Shown one piece after another: positions 8,306-16,060 of a stretch of DNA of 64,000 nucleotides. A program made the translations under genes and the position numbers. Each line of letters begins with the position of its first letter. Position 1 is the first letter of the stretch. Under the pieces are notes generated by a model, which was not told the DNA's origin, ran no database searches, and saw nothing but the letters and a program-made list of their open reading frames with translations. The stretch is from Salinigranum marinum (lineage in GTDB: Archaea > Halobacteriota > Halobacteria > Halobacteriales > Haloferacaceae). The stretch is taken from contig NZ_CP100461.1 of the NCBI RefSeq assembly GCF_024228675.1, positions 868,001-932,000 of the forward strand, written 5' to 3'.

Positions 8306-8467
8306 GGTGTTCGTGGCGTATCGTCGCGTCCGCGACCGTCTCCGTGCCGTTTCTACACCCCGCTTTTCGGCGCCGGATCCGATCGAGCCCACGAGACGAC
8401 AGCGGGACATCGCGACGCAACCGTGAGGGGACGAAACCGCTATTTCCCCGCCGCCGAACGTTCGGAC

Positions 8468-9085
8468 GTGACAGCGACGGACTCCCCCCACGACCACCTC
8501 CGCGCGGCCGACGAGGTGCTCGCGGCGCTCATCGACGACCACGGCGAACTCGGGATCGAACCCGCCGAGGACCTCTTCGAACGACTCGTCACCTCGATCC
8601 TCCGCCAGCAGGTGTCGATGGCTTCGGCCGCGGCGACCCGCGAGCGCCTCTTCGCGGCCGTCGACGTGACGCCCGCGGGCGTCCTCGCGGCCGACGAGAC
8701 GGTGCTGAAGGATGCCGGTCTCTCGCGGCAGAAGACACGCTACGTCCGGAACGTCGCCGAGGCCTTCGTCGAGCGCGACTACTCTCACGAACGCTTCAGC
8801 GGAATGGACGACGAGGCGGTCGTCGCGGAGCTCACGTCGATCACGGGGGTCGGGGACTGGACCGCTCGGATGCAGCTCATGTTCGCGCTGGGCCGCCCGG
8901 ACGTCTTCCCCGTCGGGGACCTCGGCATTCGAAAGGGGATGCGGACGCTGTACGGCGACCTCTCCCGCGAGGAGATGGTCGAGAAGGCGGAGGTGTGGCG
9001 GCCCTACCGGAGCTACGCGAGCCTCTACCTCTGGCGTTCGAAGGAGGACGTCGCCGAGTCGGTCGCGGAGGTCATCGAGCGGTAA
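8468..9085 (+). CDS. AlkA-type DNA-3-methyladenine glycosylase (HhH-GPD)
   Basis: 205 residues from the GTG at 8468, chosen because the preceding 15 codons of the open frame are basic and unlike the family. It carries the HhH-GPD core: LVTSILRQQVSMASAAATRE, then the helix-hairpin-helix LTSITGVGDWTARMQLMFAL, then VFPVGDLGIRKG with the catalytic aspartate. Such enzymes excise alkylated bases (3-methyladenine and related) to start base-excision repair. Length fits the single-domain archaeal/bacterial AlkA core without the N-terminal TBP-like extension of E. coli AlkA. It ends 14 bp before the convergent zinc-ribbon gene. Confidence 0.88.
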   Translation: MTATDSPHDHLRAADEVLAALIDDHGELGIEPAEDLFERLVTSILRQQVSMASAAATRERLFAAVDVTPAGVLAADETVLKDAGLSRQKTRYVRNVAEAFVERDYSHERFSGMDDEAVVAELTSITGVGDWTARMQLMFALGRPDVFPVGDLGIRKGMRTLYGDLSREEMVEKAEVWRPYRSYASLYLWRSKEDVAESVAEVIER

Positions 9086-9099
9086 CGCCCTCCGAGGCG

Positions 9100-9249
9100 T
9101 CAGTCACCCCCGCCCGGCAGCACCCTGGCTCCGTATTCCCCACATCGGTAGACACGCCGCCAGCCACCGCCGGTCTCGCGGCGCTCGCGGACGTCGCGTG
9201 CGCCACAGTCGGGGCAGCGGGTCGGCCCGCCACCGGGCGTGCCCCTCAC
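9100..9249 (-). CDS. Small zinc-ribbon-like protein coupled to the RimK fusion
   Basis: 49 residues starting at GTG 9249. The start overlaps the upstream stop as GTGA, so the two genes are translationally coupled. The protein has a CPDCG knuckle (Cys12, Cys15) and, 20 residues on, YRCGEYGARV, where a second CxxC would normally sit. Only the first of those two cysteines is present; a Tyr (TAC) stands where Cys (TGC) is expected. It therefore has three candidate ligands, or uses another residue. Haloarchaea encode many tiny CPxCG proteins, some shown to matter for growth or biofilms. A role alongside the ligase is inferred only from coupling. Confidence 0.65.
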   Translation of the reverse strand: MRGTPGGGPTRCPDCGARDVRERRETGGGWRRVYRCGEYGARVLPGGGD

Positions 9250-10601
9250 TCCAGCAGTTCTTCTTCCTCCTCGTCGAGGTTGCGGTCCTCGGCGTCGGAG
9301 CGCCGGCGGACGTCGACGCGGTAGTGCTGGAGGATGTCCCGTCCCAAGAGCACGGGGTAGTCCATGTGCGAGCGGTCCTCGACGCTCGCGGTGACGGTGT
9401 GCTGGCGGCCGCCGATTCCGATGACGAGGTCGACGACCGGCCGGGCCTTCCCACCCTTGACCGACCCGCTCTTGACGCGGGTCATGCTCTTGATCGGTCC
9501 CGCGCCGATCTCCGCGGCGAGCGACGTGTCGATGCTCGTCCGGGTCGCACCCGTGTCGGACTTGGCGAGCGTGGTCGTCGAGCCGCTGGTGCCCGAGACG
9601 ACGACGTCCTCGATGTAGCCGATGAGTGGCGTGTCCTCGCGCTGGGTCATCGCCGACCGCGGCTTACAGGAGGGCGTGGAGTCGTCGAGCGTCGAGGAGA
9701 GCTGTTCGACCCGGGCGTCGTCGACCGCGCCGCCGGCCGTCTCGATGGCGAGTTTGGCGATGTGCGGCGCGGCGCTGGTCCCCGTCGCCTGGTGGAGTCC
9801 CTTGAAGCCCGCGGTGGGGTTCACTTCGAGGACGAACCAGCCGTCGTCGCCCTCGACGAGGTCGACGCCGACGTAGTCGAGGCCCATGACCTCGGCGGCA
9901 TACAGCGCCGTCTCGCGCGCCTCGGTCGGCATGTCGTCCGTGGCGTCCTCGACCGCGCCGCCGAGGGCGACGTTTGTCCGCCAGTCCCCGTCGGGGGCGT
10001 AGCGGTACATCGCGCCGACGACCTCGCCGGCGACGATGTACACCCGGAGGTCGCGGTGCCGGGTCTCGTCGCGGTCGATGAGGCTCTGGAGGAACGCCTG
10101 CCGGTTGCCGACCTTCGGGTTGACGGGTTCGGTGAGGTCGACCTTCCACGTGCCGCCGCCATGAGTACCGATGGCGGTCTTGTAGACGCCGACGTCGCCG
10201 AACCGCTCTCTGCCCTGGTTGAGCCGTTCGTTCGACAGCGCGAGCAGGGCGTCCGGCACCTGGATGTTCCAGTTCGCCAGGGTCGCGGCCGTAGCGAACT
10301 TGTGGATCGCGGTGAGGACGGCGTCGGGTTCGTTCAGCATGGGGCGGATGCGGTTGAACGTCGTCGCCAGCCCCAGGAGCTCCGCGGGCTCTTCGGTGTT
10401 CGACAGGAGCAGGCGGTTCGCGATGATGTCCACCTCCGGTTCGACGGTCACCTCGCTCCCCTCGATGTTGATCGCGGCGTTCTCACGGCGGAGCCACACA
10501 GGCGTGTGGCCCAGGTCCTCGACAGCGTTCAGGATCGCCTTCGTCTCCTTGCTGTTGTGGAGGCTGAGAACACCCACCCGTACGTCGTCCGTTTCGGTCA
10601 T
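9246..10601 (-). CDS. RimK-type ATP-grasp ligase fused to a retropepsin-like protease domain
   Basis: 451 residues from the ATG at 10601; the longer frame to 10730 is rejected because it would read through the divergent promoter. Residues 1-300 are a RimK-family alpha-L-glutamate ligase, with ATP-grasp segments VYKTAIGTHGGGTWKV and the Mg-binding WFVLEVNPTAGFKG. Residues 325-430 are a DUF785/RimB-like domain with the aspartyl protease signature SDTGATRTSID (DTGA at 349-352) and the family ending PVLLGRDIL. RimK adds glutamate to protein or cofactor C-termini; RimB-like domains are predicted to trim such tails. The very C-terminus is itself EEEEELLE. The target could be a ribosomal protein, a small peptide or a cofactor such as F420. 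It is coupled to the zinc-ribbon gene and divergent from an amidohydrolase. Confidence 0.88.
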   Translation of the reverse strand: MTETDDVRVGVLSLHNSKETKAILNAVEDLGHTPVWLRRENAAINIEGSEVTVEPEVDIIANRLLLSNTEEPAELLGLATTFNRIRPMLNEPDAVLTAIHKFATAATLANWNIQVPDALLALSNERLNQGRERFGDVGVYKTAIGTHGGGTWKVDLTEPVNPKVGNRQAFLQSLIDRDETRHRDLRVYIVAGEVVGAMYRYAPDGDWRTNVALGGAVEDATDDMPTEARETALYAAEVMGLDYVGVDLVEGDDGWFVLEVNPTAGFKGLHQATGTSAAPHIAKLAIETAGGAVDDARVEQLSSTLDDSTPSCKPRSAMTQREDTPLIGYIEDVVVSGTSGSTTTLAKSDTGATRTSIDTSLAAEIGAGPIKSMTRVKSGSVKGGKARPVVDLVIGIGGRQHTVTASVEDRSHMDYPVLLGRDILQHYRVDVRRRSDAEDRNLDEEEEELLE

Positions 10602-10729
10602 GTCCTCGGGGTTTCGGACCGGTCGAAAAAGTGTTGACGGTTGCCGCCCCGCCGTGTGACTGACTCGCGCGCTCACGACACGTGTGGGAACGCACACGTC
10701 GATCGAGCGCAGGTTCCGGTGACTCACCA

Positions 10730-10737
10730 TTTAAATA
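10730..10737 (+). promoter_or_regulatory. TATA box of the aspartoacylase-like gene
   Basis: TTTAAATA, 24-31 nt before the ATG at 10761, which implies a leaderless message. The 159-bp gap to the RimK fusion start at 10601 also holds the palindrome-like GTGTGGGAACGCACAC at 10682-10697. Confidence 0.55.
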
Positions 10738-10760
10738 CGCGGGCGGTCAGTAGCGCATAT

Positions 10761-11786
10761 ATGACGAGCGACGGGGCGTTTACGTACAACGGGGGACGGG
10801 TCGATCCAGGCGAGACCCAGAACATCCGCTACGGCATCTCCGAGACGTATCTGGGTGACCCCGTTCGCATCCCGGTGACCATCATCAACGGCGAGCGCGA
10901 GGGACCGACGGTGTTTCTCACCGCCGCGGCCCACGGCGACGAACTCAATGGCATCGAGGTCGTCCGCGAAGTCGCCTTCGAGTGGGACCTCTCGAACCTC
11001 GCGGGGACGCTGGTCTGTATGCCCGTGTTGAACGTCCCCGCGTTCCTCGCCCAGCAGCGCTACCTCCCGATCTACGACCGCGACCTCAACCGGTCGTTCC
11101 CCGGCCACGAGGAGTCCACCTCGGCGAAGCGGATGGCCTACCGCATCTTCCAGAACTTCATCGAGCCCTGCGACTTCGGCCTCGACTTCCACACCTCGAC
11201 GCGGGGACGGACGAACATGCTGCACGTCCGCGCCGACATGACCCACAAGGGGGTCGCCCGGCTCGCCCGCGCGTTCGGCTCGAACGTCATCATCGACGGC
11301 GAGGGCCCCGACGGGACGCTGAGGGGAGAGGCGACGAAGGCCGGCGTGCCGACGATCACGGTCGAGATGGGCGAGGCCCACCGCTTCCAGCGGACGCTGA
11401 TCGACGACGCGCTCGCGGGCGCCGAATCCGTGTTCGCCGAGTACGGCCTCCGGGAGTCGACGCTCGTCCGGTGGCCCGGCTGGCGGACGGTCATCACGGA
11501 CGACAAGGAGAAGACCTGGATCCGCGCCGACGCCGGCGGGATCGTCGACATGCACTACGAGGTCGGCTCGCTCGTCCACGCCGGCGACCGGATCTGTACG
11601 ATCACCAACCCGTTCAAGAACGACAACACGTCCGTCGAGGCCCCGTTTACGGGCGTGCTCGTCGGGATCCTGGAGAACCCGGTCGTCTACCCGGGCAATC
11701 CCATCTGTCACCTCGTCGAACTCGACGACAAGACCCGGAGCGTCGTCGAGCAGCGGCAGTCACCCGACTACCACGCACACGTCTGA
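10761..11786 (+). CDS. Succinylglutamate desuccinylase/aspartoacylase-family zinc amidohydrolase
   Basis: 341 residues. Zinc ligands are visible as His and Glu in TAAAHGDELNGIEVVREV and His in DFGLDFHTSTRG, with the catalytic Glu in TVEMGEAH. The last 80 residues form the beta-rich domain of the family (GGIVDMHYEVGSLVHAGDRI). These enzymes cleave amide bonds of N-acyl amino acids or act as carboxypeptidases. The ATG at 10761 sits the right distance behind a TATA box. It is divergent from the RimK/RimB fusion. RimK, RimB-like and AstE-like genes are known to cluster, with the AstE member predicted to remove added residues, so a shared substrate is likely. The substrate is not known. Confidence 0.85.
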   Translation: MTSDGAFTYNGGRVDPGETQNIRYGISETYLGDPVRIPVTIINGEREGPTVFLTAAAHGDELNGIEVVREVAFEWDLSNLAGTLVCMPVLNVPAFLAQQRYLPIYDRDLNRSFPGHEESTSAKRMAYRIFQNFIEPCDFGLDFHTSTRGRTNMLHVRADMTHKGVARLARAFGSNVIIDGEGPDGTLRGEATKAGVPTITVEMGEAHRFQRTLIDDALAGAESVFAEYGLRESTLVRWPGWRTVITDDKEKTWIRADAGGIVDMHYEVGSLVHAGDRICTITNPFKNDNTSVEAPFTGVLVGILENPVVYPGNPICHLVELDDKTRSVVEQRQSPDYHAHV

Positions 11787-11849
11787 GGAGCCCCGCGCTC
11801 GGCGAACGCGTAACTTCTATACCACCCCGGTACAGAGCCACACAGGAGC

Positions 11850-12242
11850 ATGAGTAAGCATTACAATCGTGGTCTCGTCGAGGACTTCGGTCGGTGGCGG
11901 GAGTTCTCCGCGGGGATGTGGGCCTGGGTGTTCCACAAGTTCACGGGCTGGGTGCTCGTGGGCTATCTCTTCACCCATATCGCGGTGCTGTCGACCGCGC
12001 TGTCGGGTGCCGGGGCGTACACCGATACGATCCAGGCGCTCGAGAGCCTCCTCGTGGTGCGCATCCTCGAGGTCGGGCTGCTCGCCGTCGCGGTGTTCCA
12101 CATCCTCAACGGTCTCCGACTGTTGCTGGTGGATCTCGGCGTCGGGTTGGACGCGCAGGACAAGAGCTTCTACGCCTCGCTCGTGCTGACGGGCGCGATC
12201 GTCGTCGCGAGCGTGCCGACGTTCCTGGCGGGGGTGTTCTGA
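11850..12242 (+). CDS. sdhC: Succinate dehydrogenase cytochrome b subunit SdhC
   Basis: 130 residues, three membrane helices (about 30-50, 68-90 and 104-128), with [20 protein letters not shown] providing histidines for haem b or quinone binding. It is the first gene of sdhCDBA, anchoring the succinate:quinone oxidoreductase of the TCA cycle and respiratory chain. A TATA-like CTATACC lies near 11816. The start ATG at 11850 is 6 nt after CACAGGAGC. The next gene begins 3 nt after its stop, so the two anchor genes are coupled. Confidence 0.9.
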   Translation: MSKHYNRGLVEDFGRWREFSAGMWAWVFHKFTGWVLVGYLFTHIAVLSTALSGAGAYTDTIQALESLLVVRILEVGLLAVAVFHILNGLRLLLVDLGVGLDAQDKSFYASLVLTGAIVVASVPTFLAGVF

Positions 12243-12244
12243 CG

Positions 12245-12616
12245 GTGGCCGAGCGCTACTCGTCGTTCAAGCCCGGCGGCCGTCGGTGGCTCTGGCAGCG
12301 CATCACGGCGGCGTTTCTCGTCATCGTGCTCGCGTTTCACTTCTTCCTGTTGCACTTCGTCAACCACGCCGACGAGGTGACGTTCGCGATGTCCTCCGCG
12401 AGGATGGAACAGCTCTCGTACTACTCGCTGATGATCCTGTTCCTCGTGACGGCGACGTTCCACGGCGTCAACGGCGTCTACAACGCCCTCGTCAACCAGG
12501 GGCTCACCGGCACGAAACTACAGGTCGTCAGAGGGGTGCTCCTCGTCGCCAGCGCCGTGTTGATCGTCCAGGGCATCCGGACGGCGAACGCGTGGGCGGG
12601 CTTCCCGACGTTCTAA
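12245..12616 (+). CDS. sdhD: Succinate dehydrogenase membrane anchor SdhD
   Basis: 123 residues from the GTG at 12245, 3 nt after the sdhC stop. The longer open frame back to 11894 overlaps all of sdhC and is rejected. Three hydrophobic helices: AAFLVIVLAFHFFLLHFV, LMILFLVTATFHGVNGVYNA and LLVASAVLIVQGIRTA. The histidines in the first and second helices are candidates for haem/quinone ligation. It is the second anchor subunit of complex II. sdhB begins 4 nt after its stop. Confidence 0.88.
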   Translation: MAERYSSFKPGGRRWLWQRITAAFLVIVLAFHFFLLHFVNHADEVTFAMSSARMEQLSYYSLMILFLVTATFHGVNGVYNALVNQGLTGTKLQVVRGVLLVASAVLIVQGIRTANAWAGFPTF

Positions 12617-12620
12617 CACC

Positions 12621-13505
12621 ATGAGTACGCAACTTCCCGAGACCGAGACGCAGGAGGCGGAACCGGAGACCGAACAGCCCTCGAAGGGCGACGAGCGGCG
12701 GGCGAAACGCCGACGGCGAGCGGCCGAACGCGAGCGCGAACGGCAGGCCGAGGAGGCCGAGCGCGCGCGTGAAGCCGAGGATACCGTCCAGCTGAAGGTG
12801 TTCCGCTACGACCCCGAGGTACCAGAGAAAGAGAAACCGCGCTTCGACGAGTTTCACGTCCCCTTCACGAAGGGGATGACCGTCCTCGACGCGCTGATGT
12901 ACGCGCGGGACACGTACGACTCGTCGCTCACCTTCAGGCACTCCTGTCGCCAGGCCATCTGTGGCTCCGACGCGCTGTTCGTCAACGGGCGACAGCGGCT
13001 CGGCTGCAAGACCCAGATCGCCGAGTTAGAGGAGCCGATCCGCGTCGAGCCGCTCCCCCACCAGGAGGTGGTGAAAGACCTCGTCGTGGACATGGAGCAC
13101 TTCTACGACCAGATGGAGGCCGTCGAGCCGTACTTCCAGACCAACTCCCTCCCGGAGGGTGAACTCGACGAACAACGGCAGACCAGGGAGAACCGCGAGA
13201 AGGTCAAGATGTCCACCCGGTGCATCTGGTGTGGCGCGTGTATGTCCTCCTGTAACATCGCCGCCGGCGACAACCAGTACCTCGGCCCGGCCGCGATCAA
13301 CAAGGCCTACCGGTTCGCGATGGACGAACGCGAGGGCGAGGACATCAAGCAACAGCGGCTGGAGATCATCGAGCAGGAACACGGCGTCTGGCGGTGTCAG
13401 ACGCAGTTCTCCTGCACCGAGGTCTGCCCGAAGGACATCCCCCTGACGGAGCACATCCAGGAACTCAAACGCGAAGCGGTCAAGAACAACCTGAAGTTCT
13501 GGTGA
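12621..13505 (+). CDS. sdhB: Succinate dehydrogenase iron-sulfur subunit SdhB
   Basis: 294 residues. Residues 1-55 are a charged, glutamate/arginine-rich extension typical of haloarchaeal SdhB. The 2Fe-2S ferredoxin domain follows, with CRQAICGSDALFVNGRQRLGC. The C-terminal domain has CIWCGACMSSCN and CQTQFSCTEVCPKD for the further clusters. It passes electrons from the flavoprotein to quinone. The operon order C-D-B-A is the usual haloarchaeal one. A 104-bp gap follows before sdhA. Confidence 0.94.
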   Translation: MSTQLPETETQEAEPETEQPSKGDERRAKRRRRAAERERERQAEEAERAREAEDTVQLKVFRYDPEVPEKEKPRFDEFHVPFTKGMTVLDALMYARDTYDSSLTFRHSCRQAICGSDALFVNGRQRLGCKTQIAELEEPIRVEPLPHQEVVKDLVVDMEHFYDQMEAVEPYFQTNSLPEGELDEQRQTRENREKVKMSTRCIWCGACMSSCNIAAGDNQYLGPAAINKAYRFAMDEREGEDIKQQRLEIIEQEHGVWRCQTQFSCTEVCPKDIPLTEHIQELKREAVKNNLKFW

Positions 13506-13569
13506 CAGAGGGGACGGCGGCGGAAACCCTCAAGTTCACCCGGTCCTAACCGGCACACACGGACGGACG

Positions 13570-13576
13570 TTTAAAA
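13570..13576 (+). promoter_or_regulatory. Possible internal promoter before sdhA
   Basis: TTTAAAA about 34-40 nt before the sdhA ATG, in the only sizeable gap of the sdh operon. It may allow extra expression of the flavoprotein. Confidence 0.4.
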
Positions 13577-13609
13577 GGAACGCGGGACACACGGACACTC
13601 ACTCACACA

Positions 13610-15514
13610 ATGTACGAACACGACGTCATCGTGGTCGGCGCGGGCGGTGCGGGCCTGCGTGCGGCCATCGCAGCACAGGAAGAAGGGGCCGACGTGGCCA
13701 TCGTCACGAAGCTCCACCCAGTCAGAAGCCACACGGGCGCGGCCGAGGGCGGCATCAACGCCGCGCTCCGCGAGGGCGACTCCTGGGAGGACCACGCCTA
13801 CGACACCATGAAGGGGTCGGACTACCTCGCCGACGCCCCGGCGGTGGAGGCGCTCTGTACCGAGAGCCCGAAGGAGACGATCCAGCTCGAACACTGGGGG
13901 ATGGCGTTCTCGCGCGACGAGGACGGCCGCGTCTCCCAGCGCCCGTTCGGCGGCCTCTCGTTCCCCCGGACGACGTACGCAGGAGCCGAGACCGGCCACC
14001 AGCTGCTCCACACGATGTACGAACAGCTGGTCAAACGCGGCATCGAGGTGTACGACGAGTGGTACGCCACCCGCCTCGCCGTGAGCGACGACGAGCGCCC
14101 CGAGGACCGAACCTGCCACGGCGTGGTCGCGTACGACATCCAGTCCGGCGAGATCGCCGGCTTCCGCGCCCGCAAGGGCGTCGTCCTCGCGACGGGCGGG
14201 CTGGGACAGGTGTTCGATCACACGACCAACGCCGTCTCCAACACCGGCGACGGCGTGGCGATGGCCTACCGTGCGGGCGTCCCCATCGAGGACATGGAGT
14301 TCATCCAGTTCCACCCGACGACGCTTCCGTCCACTGGTGTGCTCATCTCCGAGGGCGTCCGCGGCGAGGGCGGGATCCTCTACAACGCCGAGGGCGAGCG
14401 GTTCATGTACGAACACGGCTACGCGAACAACGCCGGGGAACTCGCCTCGCGGGACGTCGTCTCCCGCGCCGAACTCACGGAGGTGAACGAGGGGCGCGGA
14501 ATCGAAGACGAGTACGTCCACCTCGACATGCGTCACCTCGGCGAGGAGCGCATCATCGACCGCCTGGAGAACATCCTCCACCTCGCGGAGGACTTCGAGG
14601 GCGTCGACGGCCTCGACGAGCCGATGCCGGTCAAACCCGGCCAGCACTACGCCATGGGCGGCGTCGAGACCGACGAGAACGGCGAGACCTGCGTGGCGGG
14701 GCTGTACGCCGCGGGCGAGTGCGCCTGTGCCTCGGTCCACGGGGCCAACCGCCTGGGAGGCAACGCTCTGCCGGAACTCATCGTCTTCGGCAAGCGCGCC
14801 GGCCAGCACGCCGCCGGCCGTGATCTGGGGACGGCACGGATCGAGACGGGTAAGCGCGGCGAGTACGAGGTCGGCGAGGTCGACACCCCGGTCACGCCCG
14901 GGGAGGTCACCGGCCGTGAGCCGGGCGACGTCGCCGCCGACGGCGGAGCGGCACCCGACGGCGGTCACGAGCCGGACGGTTCGGGAGCACGTGAGACCAG
15001 GTCTGACGGCGGTGCCACCGCGGAACTTACCCCCGACGAGTGCGTCGAACGCGCGGTCACCGACGAACGGACCCGCGTCGACGCGCTCATGTCCCGCGAC
15101 GGGACGAACCACGCGAACATCCGCGCGGAAGTCCAGCAGTCGATGACCCGCTTCGTCAACGTCTTCCGCGAGGAAGAGGGGCTCAAGCAGGCGCTGCGCG
15201 ACATCCGCGACGCGCGCGAGGCGTACCAGGACGTCGCCGTCTCGGACCCGTCGCGGACGTTCAACACCGACCTGATCCAGACCATCGAGACGCGGAACAT
15301 CCTCGACATCGCGGAGGCGATCACCCTCGGCGCGCTCGTTCGCGACGAGTTCCGCGGCGCACACTGGCGCAAGGAGCATCAAGAACGCAAGGACGAGTCG
15401 TGGCTGAAGCACACGATGCTCTCGTGGAACGACGGTACCCCCGAGGTGTGGTTCCGTCCCGTCATCCTCGAAGGCGAGGAGAAGGCGTACGAACCGAAGA
15501 TCCGGAGCTACTGA
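13610..15514 (+). CDS. sdhA: Succinate dehydrogenase flavoprotein subunit SdhA
   Basis: 634 residues. FAD dinucleotide fold at the N-terminus (IVVGAGGAGLRAAIAAQEEG), the HTGAAEGGINAAL segment near the covalent-FAD histidine, and the active-site HPTTLP and HGANRLGGNALPEL motifs. The C-terminal helical domain begins near residue 470. Between about residues 405 and 475 lies a low-complexity linker rich in Gly, Asp, Ala and Pro, which bacterial enzymes lack. It oxidises succinate to fumarate at the inner membrane face with SdhB/C/D. The 674-residue open frame on the opposite strand is a shadow. Confidence 0.95.
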   Translation: MYEHDVIVVGAGGAGLRAAIAAQEEGADVAIVTKLHPVRSHTGAAEGGINAALREGDSWEDHAYDTMKGSDYLADAPAVEALCTESPKETIQLEHWGMAFSRDEDGRVSQRPFGGLSFPRTTYAGAETGHQLLHTMYEQLVKRGIEVYDEWYATRLAVSDDERPEDRTCHGVVAYDIQSGEIAGFRARKGVVLATGGLGQVFDHTTNAVSNTGDGVAMAYRAGVPIEDMEFIQFHPTTLPSTGVLISEGVRGEGGILYNAEGERFMYEHGYANNAGELASRDVVSRAELTEVNEGRGIEDEYVHLDMRHLGEERIIDRLENILHLAEDFEGVDGLDEPMPVKPGQHYAMGGVETDENGETCVAGLYAAGECACASVHGANRLGGNALPELIVFGKRAGQHAAGRDLGTARIETGKRGEYEVGEVDTPVTPGEVTGREPGDVAADGGAAPDGGHEPDGSGARETRSDGGATAELTPDECVERAVTDERTRVDALMSRDGTNHANIRAEVQQSMTRFVNVFREEEGLKQALRDIRDAREAYQDVAVSDPSRTFNTDLIQTIETRNILDIAEAITLGALVRDEFRGAHWRKEHQERKDESWLKHTMLSWNDGTPEVWFRPVILEGEEKAYEPKIRSY

Positions 15515-15598
15515 GTCGTCCCGTCCCGTCCCGCTTTTCCTCCTGTTGTTGACGGAGTCGCACGTTTCCACCGACTCGCTTCCCGTCGTCACCAACGG

Positions 15599-15606
15599 CT
15601 ATTTGA
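15599..15606 (+). promoter_or_regulatory. TATA box of the tRNA-like gene
   Basis: CTATTTGA, about 28 nt before 15630, the normal spacing for an archaeal promoter. It suggests the tRNA-like gene is transcribed. Confidence 0.45.
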
Positions 15607-15629
15607 CGCGGCCGGAACGATACCCACGT

Positions 15630-15720
15630 GGAAGGGTGGCTCAGTGGTAGAGCACGCCGGGCGACCCCGTGTCATCCGGCGAATATTTGGCTTCGCGTGG
15701 TTCGACTCCCGCCCCTTCCA
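15630..15720 (+). tRNA. tRNA-like gene of unresolved identity (91 nt)
   Basis: Acceptor strands GGAAGGG and CCCTTCC pair perfectly and are followed by A. The D arm GCTC-AGTGGTA-GAGC is perfect. The 3' part has the T loop TTCGACT and stem strand CCCGC, matched by GCG-T-GG with one bulged T. The middle is abnormal. CGCCGG/CCGGCG encloses a 15-nt loop that contains GTGTCAT (U33, GTC, A37, an Asp-like anticodon loop). Then 13 nt precede the T arm, within which GCGAA and TTCGC can pair. It may contain a small intron, or be a degenerate or atypical tRNA. The promoter is well placed. I could not derive a normal cloverleaf. Confidence 0.5.
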
Positions 15721-15817
15721 CTCCGTGATCCGTTCGATGGATACCCTCACCCGTCGCCCGGTTTTCGACGATCGTTGAATGAGGGTTTTAGTATCGTCGT
15801 ACCGTATCCGTGGAGCG

Positions 15818-16060
15818 ATGACAGCGCAGTCGACACACATCGAGGTGCCCGAGGGCGTTCAGTCGCCGCGAGCGAAACTCGTCTACCTCTACCTCGCGAC
15901 CGGGGGGTCGGCCACCGTCGGCGAACTGAAGACCGGGCTGGCGATGACGAAGCTGACACTCTACAGCGTTCTGCGGACCCTTTCGGAGCAGGGACTGGTG
16001 GAAAGAAAGCGAGGGCGGTACGCAGTCAGTTCGTGTTTCGCGGGGAACGAGCCTGCCTGA
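15818..16060 (+). CDS. Small winged-helix DNA-binding protein
   Basis: 80 residues from the ATG at 15818; the frame opens earlier, at 15779, but that ATG lies before a TATA-like TTTTAGTA. It is a compact MarR/TrmB-like winged helix: SPRAKLVYLYLATGGSATVG, then KTGLAMTKLTLYSVLRTLSE, then the wing GLVERKRGRYAVSS. It has no ligand domain. Its last 35 bp overlap the 3' end of the convergent zinc-ribbon gene, so the two transcripts are mutually antisense at their ends. Target genes are unknown. Confidence 0.8.
   Translation: MTAQSTHIEVPEGVQSPRAKLVYLYLATGGSATVGELKTGLAMTKLTLYSVLRTLSEQGLVERKRGRYAVSSCFAGNEPA

Larger units (their letters stand above)
7938..8467. other. 530-bp gene-free stretch with repeats and GC hairpins
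   Basis: No ORF here has family or codon character. It holds a 21-bp direct repeat (8045-8065 and 8079-8099) and two strong GC hairpins (8189-8209 and 8287-8305). The text around 8140-8200 (CTCACTCGCTCCGC and similar) reads like dispersed intergenic repeat sequence seen in many haloarchaeal genomes; that last point is from memory. Confidence 0.5.

Noticed and set aside
8712-10637. 641-codon plus-strand frame through the glycosylase end and the RimK fusion
   Set aside because: It overlaps two genes with clear families and reads as Arg/Val/Asp-rich filler.
13571-15595. 674-codon open frame opposite sdhA
   Set aside because: Its translation is low in complexity and basic/valine-rich, and it mirrors the codon bias of sdhA. 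Long antisense frames are expected in GC-rich haloarchaeal genes.
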